Assembly: GCA_034437655.1 (NCBI GenBank)
Contig: DAOTTU010000066.1
Location: forward strand, 56,602 to 120,601
Length of the DNA: 64,000 nucleotides
Origin: J027 sp034437655
Lineage (GTDB): Bacteria; Chloroflexota; Anaerolineae; Aggregatilineales; J027
Reading direction: 5' to 3'
The position numbers were made by a program, and so were the translations under genes. Positions within the stretch are counted from its first letter, which is position 1. Every line of letters starts with the position of its first letter. A model generated the notes under the pieces. The model was given only the letters and a program-made list of their open reading frames with translations. It searched no databases and was not told the DNA's origin. This document shows positions 60,836 through 64,000 of the stretch, piece after piece.

Positions 60836-61966
60836 ATGGGAGCCATGCTCTGGACCTTGAGCGCACTCATTGAAAGCGAGACCCCGACTGCTGAAAAAGA
60901 CCGCCTTGACGAAATGGGCGACTGGATGGCGACCTGGGCCCGTGACCTGGGTGCTGAGGTCGTTGTGTATGAACAGTCCAAAGTTGGCAATATCGTTGAA
61001 TGTCGTTGGAACCATGACCTGCCCGGCAAAGCGATTGTAATCTGTTGCCATATGGATACAGTTCACCCTCTCGGCAGCGTCGATAGTCGCCCAACCCGCA
61101 CTGTTGACGATTTCCTGTACGGTGTTGGCGCGTATGATATGAAAGCAGGCATCACTGTGGTCCAGACGGTGCTTCAGGCTCTTGACAGCCTCGGTCAAAT
61201 GCCACAGCGACCGCTCACGCTGTTGCTAACGTCTGACGAGGAAGTTGGTAGCCCCCAGTCGCGCCCGATTATTGAATCCGTTACGGACCCGGACAAGACA
61301 GCATTGGCGCTGGTTATGGAACCCGGCCCGGCTGAAGACACGCTCGTTACAGAACGTAAAGGTGTCGGCATTTTCACAATGATTGCACTGGGGCGCTCAT
61401 CCCATGCGGGGAGTGCCCCTTACGCGGGGGTAAATGCCATCGAAGAAATCGCCTATCAAGTCGGCAACATCACCCAACTCTCAAACCGTGAACTCGGCAC
61501 CACGGTGCTTCCAACTGTGATTCAGGGCGGCACCAAACACAACGTTGTTCCCGAAGAATGTCAGCTTACCATCAATGTGCGCGTGCGCTATCGCAGTGAA
61601 GCCACACGGGTATTGGAAGGGTTGCAGGAGATTTCGCAGGAATCTCACCGTGACGATGCCTTGCTCTATCTGACGGGTGATTTCAAACGCCCACCAATGG
61701 AACATGACCAGACCATGACCGAGACTGTGAAAACATTGCGCGAGCTTGCGCCTTTCCCCATCCACGAATATAGCAAGGGCGGCGGCAGCGACGGTAACTT
61801 TACGGCAGCGTTGGGTGTTCCGACGCTGGACGGTCTTGGGCCAACGGGTGGGGGCGCCCACAGCGATGATGAGCGTGTCTATCTACCGAGTATGCCACGT
61901 CGGGCTGCTTTGCTCGCGTCGATTCTTTGCAACTGGCCGCATGGTCTGCATGAGGTTAAAAATTAA
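60836..61966 (+). CDS. M20-family metallopeptidase, second copy
   Basis: The protein of at least 376 residues has all M20 motifs: VICCHMDTVHPLG, GVGAYDMKAGI, LLTSDEEVGSP, LVMEPGPAED, and GGGSDGNFTAALGVPTLDG. It is related to the copy at 55614. The start is uncertain: the frame is open upstream to 60746, AGGAGGG lies at 60754-60760, and the in-frame codons encode TDWLTYFEGQ just before the first ATG, which looks like a natural M20 N-terminus. The only likely start there would be a non-AUG codon such as ATC. The stop is 4 bases before the broken phosphatase gene. Confidence 0.85.
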   Translation: MGAMLWTLSALIESETPTAEKDRLDEMGDWMATWARDLGAEVVVYEQSKVGNIVECRWNHDLPGKAIVICCHMDTVHPLGSVDSRPTRTVDDFLYGVGAYDMKAGITVVQTVLQALDSLGQMPQRPLTLLLTSDEEVGSPQSRPIIESVTDPDKTALALVMEPGPAEDTLVTERKGVGIFTMIALGRSSHAGSAPYAGVNAIEEIAYQVGNITQLSNRELGTTVLPTVIQGGTKHNVVPEECQLTINVRVRYRSEATRVLEGLQEISQESHRDDALLYLTGDFKRPPMEHDQTMTETVKTLRELAPFPIHEYSKGGGSDGNFTAALGVPTLDGLGPTGGGAHSDDERVYLPSMPRRAALLASILCNWPHGLHEVKN

Positions 61967-61970
61967 CAAG

Positions 61971-62159
61971 ATGAAAACTCTCTGGCTTGTCCGTCATGGT
62001 GAAACAGACTGGAACATTACGCACCGGTTTCAAGGTAATACTGATGTTCCAGTAGATAGAGTAGAAACCAAATTCTGCGACGTTTCTTCGTATTCAGTTC
62101 CGTTTTCTAGTTCCAAGCGATATTCTTCCGTATCTTCCCAACGAGTTTTGACACCGTAG
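61971..62159 (+). pseudogene. Histidine phosphatase interrupted by an integrated element
   Basis: The first ~27 residues, MKTLWLVRHGETDWNITHRF then QGNTDVP, are the N-terminus of a phosphoglycerate mutase-like histidine phosphatase, with the catalytic RHGE motif. After QGNTDVP (base ~62050) the frame runs into unrelated sequence VDRVETKFCDV and stops at 62159. The remaining ~170 residues of a normal protein are missing. The break coincides with the end of the recombinase gene on the other strand, so the gene was disrupted by insertion of the element. It starts 4 bases after the M20 stop. Confidence 0.85.
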
Positions 62160-64000
62160 GGGCGTTCACCCTTGTAGTGAGAATAACTCCGATCCGGCGT
62201 GCCGTGAGTGGCGTATCGACCTAACAGCGTGCGGAATGTATAGCCGGGGAAGGCTCGCAGAATATCCACCTGATGCATGTTGGCATCCATCATCCGGCAA
62301 AGCTCCTCAATATCCGCCTTGTTCCAATAGCGACCATGCCAGTTGTAGCGGGTCACGATTTCCGTGCTAGTGGAACCATCGCGCCAGTGTATGCAGATTT
62401 GCTTCTCATGGCGAGAAATGCGCGTCAACTTGATACACTCGGCGAACTCCTGAAAGATGTTGCGCTTCTCCGCTCGTGGAATGATGTCCCAATTTTCGGC
62501 AATACGTTCCAGCGCTGGACGTGCAGTTGTTAAGGTGCGTTCTCGCTGCTTGTCAGAACGTAGCATCTCGGCTTCTGCCTTCAGCATTTCAATTCGGCGA
62601 GAAGCTGCTTCATACTGCGCTTGGGCGCGGTGGATCATCTCGTCGTTAGTGAGCTTGCCCAGCGTAGCGATGATATTATCCTGTGCCTGCTTCTCTTGCC
62701 GAATCTCGCTCTCGATCCGGCGAATATCCTCGAAGTTACCGCGCTGAGTATTTGATACCGCAGACTCCCACAAGTCCTCATCGACTACAGTCGATTGCAA
62801 ACGTTGCAAGAGTATGGCATCAATCGCTGGCTCAACCAGCTTGGCTTTGATGTTCCAAATGTTGGAGCGCCCGCTAGGGATATACAGATTGTATTGGTAG
62901 TTCTTGCTCCAAGAATTCCAGATGGCTGCAAAACGGCGATGCGGCATACCCTCAATATCATCTGAAAATAGCAAACCTGCATAAGTCGGATACGGTTCAG
63001 TGCGTGTTTCTTTGGGTTGGCGACGACGGTCCCGAAACGGAGCATAATCTGGATTGGGTTCGCCATAAAAGTCGGTCTTGGAGAGTGCATTATAGGCAAA
63101 CATGAATAGGTCATGCTCAACCAAGGGTTCATGATTATCCCATTCGACGATGGCTTCCTTATGAATCCAGTGACCGATGTAGACTACATTGGTCAAGATG
63201 AAGCGCAATCCACCACGACTAGGACAGAGCTTGCCTGTGATCTTCGAGCGGTGTTTGCCATGAAAGCGATAGATGAAACCTTCAGGTATCATGTCTTCGG
63301 TCAACTCAGGGAAGAAGGGACCATGCTCTTGGATGTGTGTCCATGTATATTCTTGGCTTCCATTATATTGCTGGAACAGCTTGAAGTAGGCACGAATGCA
63401 TTGGGCGTAAGGCTCAAAGGGAATGTAATAGCGATAGGCAGGATTGCGCTCACCATTGGGCAGGTTCTTGCGATCATCGACCATATAGCCCGGTGCGATC
63501 TTGCGGCCTGCCCACATGCCACGCTCACTACGCCAGTGGCGACTTTTGACTAATCTACCCCGCACATGATATTCCAAATAATCTGCGGCACGCTGGGCGT
63601 GGTCACGAAACATCTGCACATGGTAACGTCCTTGCATGGGGTGATTGAAGTCAAAGACCATCGTTGGCGTTAGAACTAACACATTATTCTGGCGGCAGTG
63701 TTCAATGAAGATGTTCGTCTGGATTTGGGTCACATCGCGGAAGAAACGATCTATATCCTGTGCCGCGACTGCACCGACCTCCTGTGTTGTAATGAGCCGT
63801 ACCAATTGCGACATGCCCGGACGCTCTTCGATGGTTTTCATGCCACTGATGCCCGCGTCCATGTCGATCATGATGACGCTTTCCGGTGCCCAACCAAGAT
63901 GCACAAGGTGTTCGACCATATCCACTGTCTGGAGCGTGGTCGAGATATTCCCGATCTGCGCTTCCGAGGATTGCCGATAATACACTGCGACGGGCTTACC
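62030..64000 (-). CDS. Large serine recombinase of an integrated element (5' end outside window)
   Basis: Site-specific integrase. Visible residues about 655. Parts in order: resolvase domain with VYYRQSSEAQ (catalytic Ser), DMDAGISG and QDIDRFFRD; recombinase domain (about 150-300) with RGGLRFILTNVVYIGHWIHKE; then a region where a Cys-rich zinc ribbon is expected, but GLLFSDDIEGMPHRRFAAIW has no Cys; a long coiled coil (about 420-490); and a C-terminal helix-turn-helix-like ILRAFPGYTFRTLLGRY. The frame is open through base 64000 (codons GKPVAVYYRQ), so GTG at 63985 is internal. Its last six or seven codons (62030-62050) lie in the target gene. Confidence 0.92.
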   Translation of the reverse strand, partial: GKPVAVYYRQSSEAQIGNISTTLQTVDMVEHLVHLGWAPESVIMIDMDAGISGMKTIEERPGMSQLVRLITTQEVGAVAAQDIDRFFRDVTQIQTNIFIEHCRQNNVLVLTPTMVFDFNHPMQGRYHVQMFRDHAQRAADYLEYHVRGRLVKSRHWRSERGMWAGRKIAPGYMVDDRKNLPNGERNPAYRYYIPFEPYAQCIRAYFKLFQQYNGSQEYTWTHIQEHGPFFPELTEDMIPEGFIYRFHGKHRSKITGKLCPSRGGLRFILTNVVYIGHWIHKEAIVEWDNHEPLVEHDLFMFAYNALSKTDFYGEPNPDYAPFRDRRRQPKETRTEPYPTYAGLLFSDDIEGMPHRRFAAIWNSWSKNYQYNLYIPSGRSNIWNIKAKLVEPAIDAILLQRLQSTVVDEDLWESAVSNTQRGNFEDIRRIESEIRQEKQAQDNIIATLGKLTNDEMIHRAQAQYEAASRRIEMLKAEAEMLRSDKQRERTLTTARPALERIAENWDIIPRAEKRNIFQEFAECIKLTRISRHEKQICIHWRDGSTSTEIVTRYNWHGRYWNKADIEELCRMMDANMHQVDILRAFPGYTFRTLLGRYATHGTPDRSYSHYKGERPYGVKTRWEDTEEYRLELENGTEYEETSQNLVSTLSTGTSVLP
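62030..64000 (-). mobile_element. Left end of an integrated element carrying a serine recombinase
   Basis: The element begins at about 62046-62050, where the phosphatase gene is broken, and continues past the end of the window. Only the recombinase is visible. The integrase is read toward the junction. Its cargo, right end and size are unknown. The coordinates here include the few host-derived bases that encode the recombinase C-terminus. Confidence 0.85.
62039..62054. other. Candidate attL core of the integrated element
   Basis: TACTG (62039-62043) and CAGTA (62050-62054) form a dyad around ATGTTC. The centre is the dinucleotide GT (62046-62047), which would be the crossover point of a serine recombinase. 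It sits at the point where host coding sequence is lost. The assignment is inference from symmetry and position. Confidence 0.5.

Noticed and set aside
1..64000. Search for CRISPR arrays, insertion sequences and rRNA genes.
   Set aside because: No regularly spaced repeat, transposase-like frame or rRNA sequence was recognised by eye in this window.

Overview
The window looks like a chromosomal segment of a Gram-positive-like but didermless or thin-walled bacterium, most plausibly Chloroflexota (Anaerolineae-like). This is an inference from gene content and protein style: moderate GC, no LPS genes, long threonine/proline-rich lipoproteins with LysM domains, an actinobacterial/archaeal-type inositol-phosphate synthase, many UDG, thiolase and HD families typical of that phylum, and sigma70-like promoters. 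No rRNA gene is present to settle the taxonomy.

Layout. 1-5829: cytochrome bd oxidase and its assembly exporter (cydA partial, cydB, a stem-loop, cydD, cydC). 5818-10719: leftward genes for a phosphoesterase, tRNA-Lys, a lipoprotein cytochrome c, a double cyclase-homology protein, a glutamate-cysteine ligase-like enzyme and a cysteine-less TFIIB-zinc-finger-like protein. 10860-15476: MurJ, a LysM lipoprotein and an orphan ABC-2 permease. 15656-18221: glycogen-related CBM48-like protein and debranching enzyme; glgB lies at 37624-39822. 18218-24336: methyltransferase, GNAT operon, an ABC-2 exporter pair and a secreted clan-A glycosidase. 24436-27842: gyrA-lepB operon. 28121-32591: a thiolase-fold protein lacking catalytic residues, an HTH/HD-like/CHAD fusion, methylmalonyl-CoA epimerase. 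32665-36098: minC-minD-minE-rodA, a division and cell-shape cluster. 36103-42151: TPR and double-HTH regulators, glgB, cytochrome P460, an unusual family-4 uracil-DNA glycosylase and an anchored exported protein. 42148-51474: polysaccharide genes flanking an iron(III) ABC importer. 51622-58894: DUF427 pair, WD40 protein, folK, rpsD with a long structured leader, map, M20 peptidase, HD hydrolase, inositol-phosphate synthase. 59172-61966: exopolysaccharide-initiating sugar transferase and a second M20 peptidase.

The right end is the most striking part. A histidine-phosphatase gene starts at 61971 and reads normally for about 27 codons, then is broken by an integrated element whose large serine recombinase (62030 to beyond 64000, leftward) ends inside the host gene. 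A short dyad at 62039-62054 is the likely attachment-site core. The cargo of this element lies beyond the window.

Other notable observations are enzymes of familiar folds that have lost hallmark residues: a family-4 UDG without any of the four Fe-S cysteines, a thiolase with Asp for the nucleophilic Cys, a debranching enzyme with Ser in the WGRD motif, and a cyclase with two incomplete halves. There is also a multi-stem RNA leader before a stand-alone rpsD, a dyad overlapping the iron-transporter promoter, and two similar ~40-bp intergenic palindromes ending in CCCTAC/GTAGGG. No CRISPR array or complete insertion sequence was seen.
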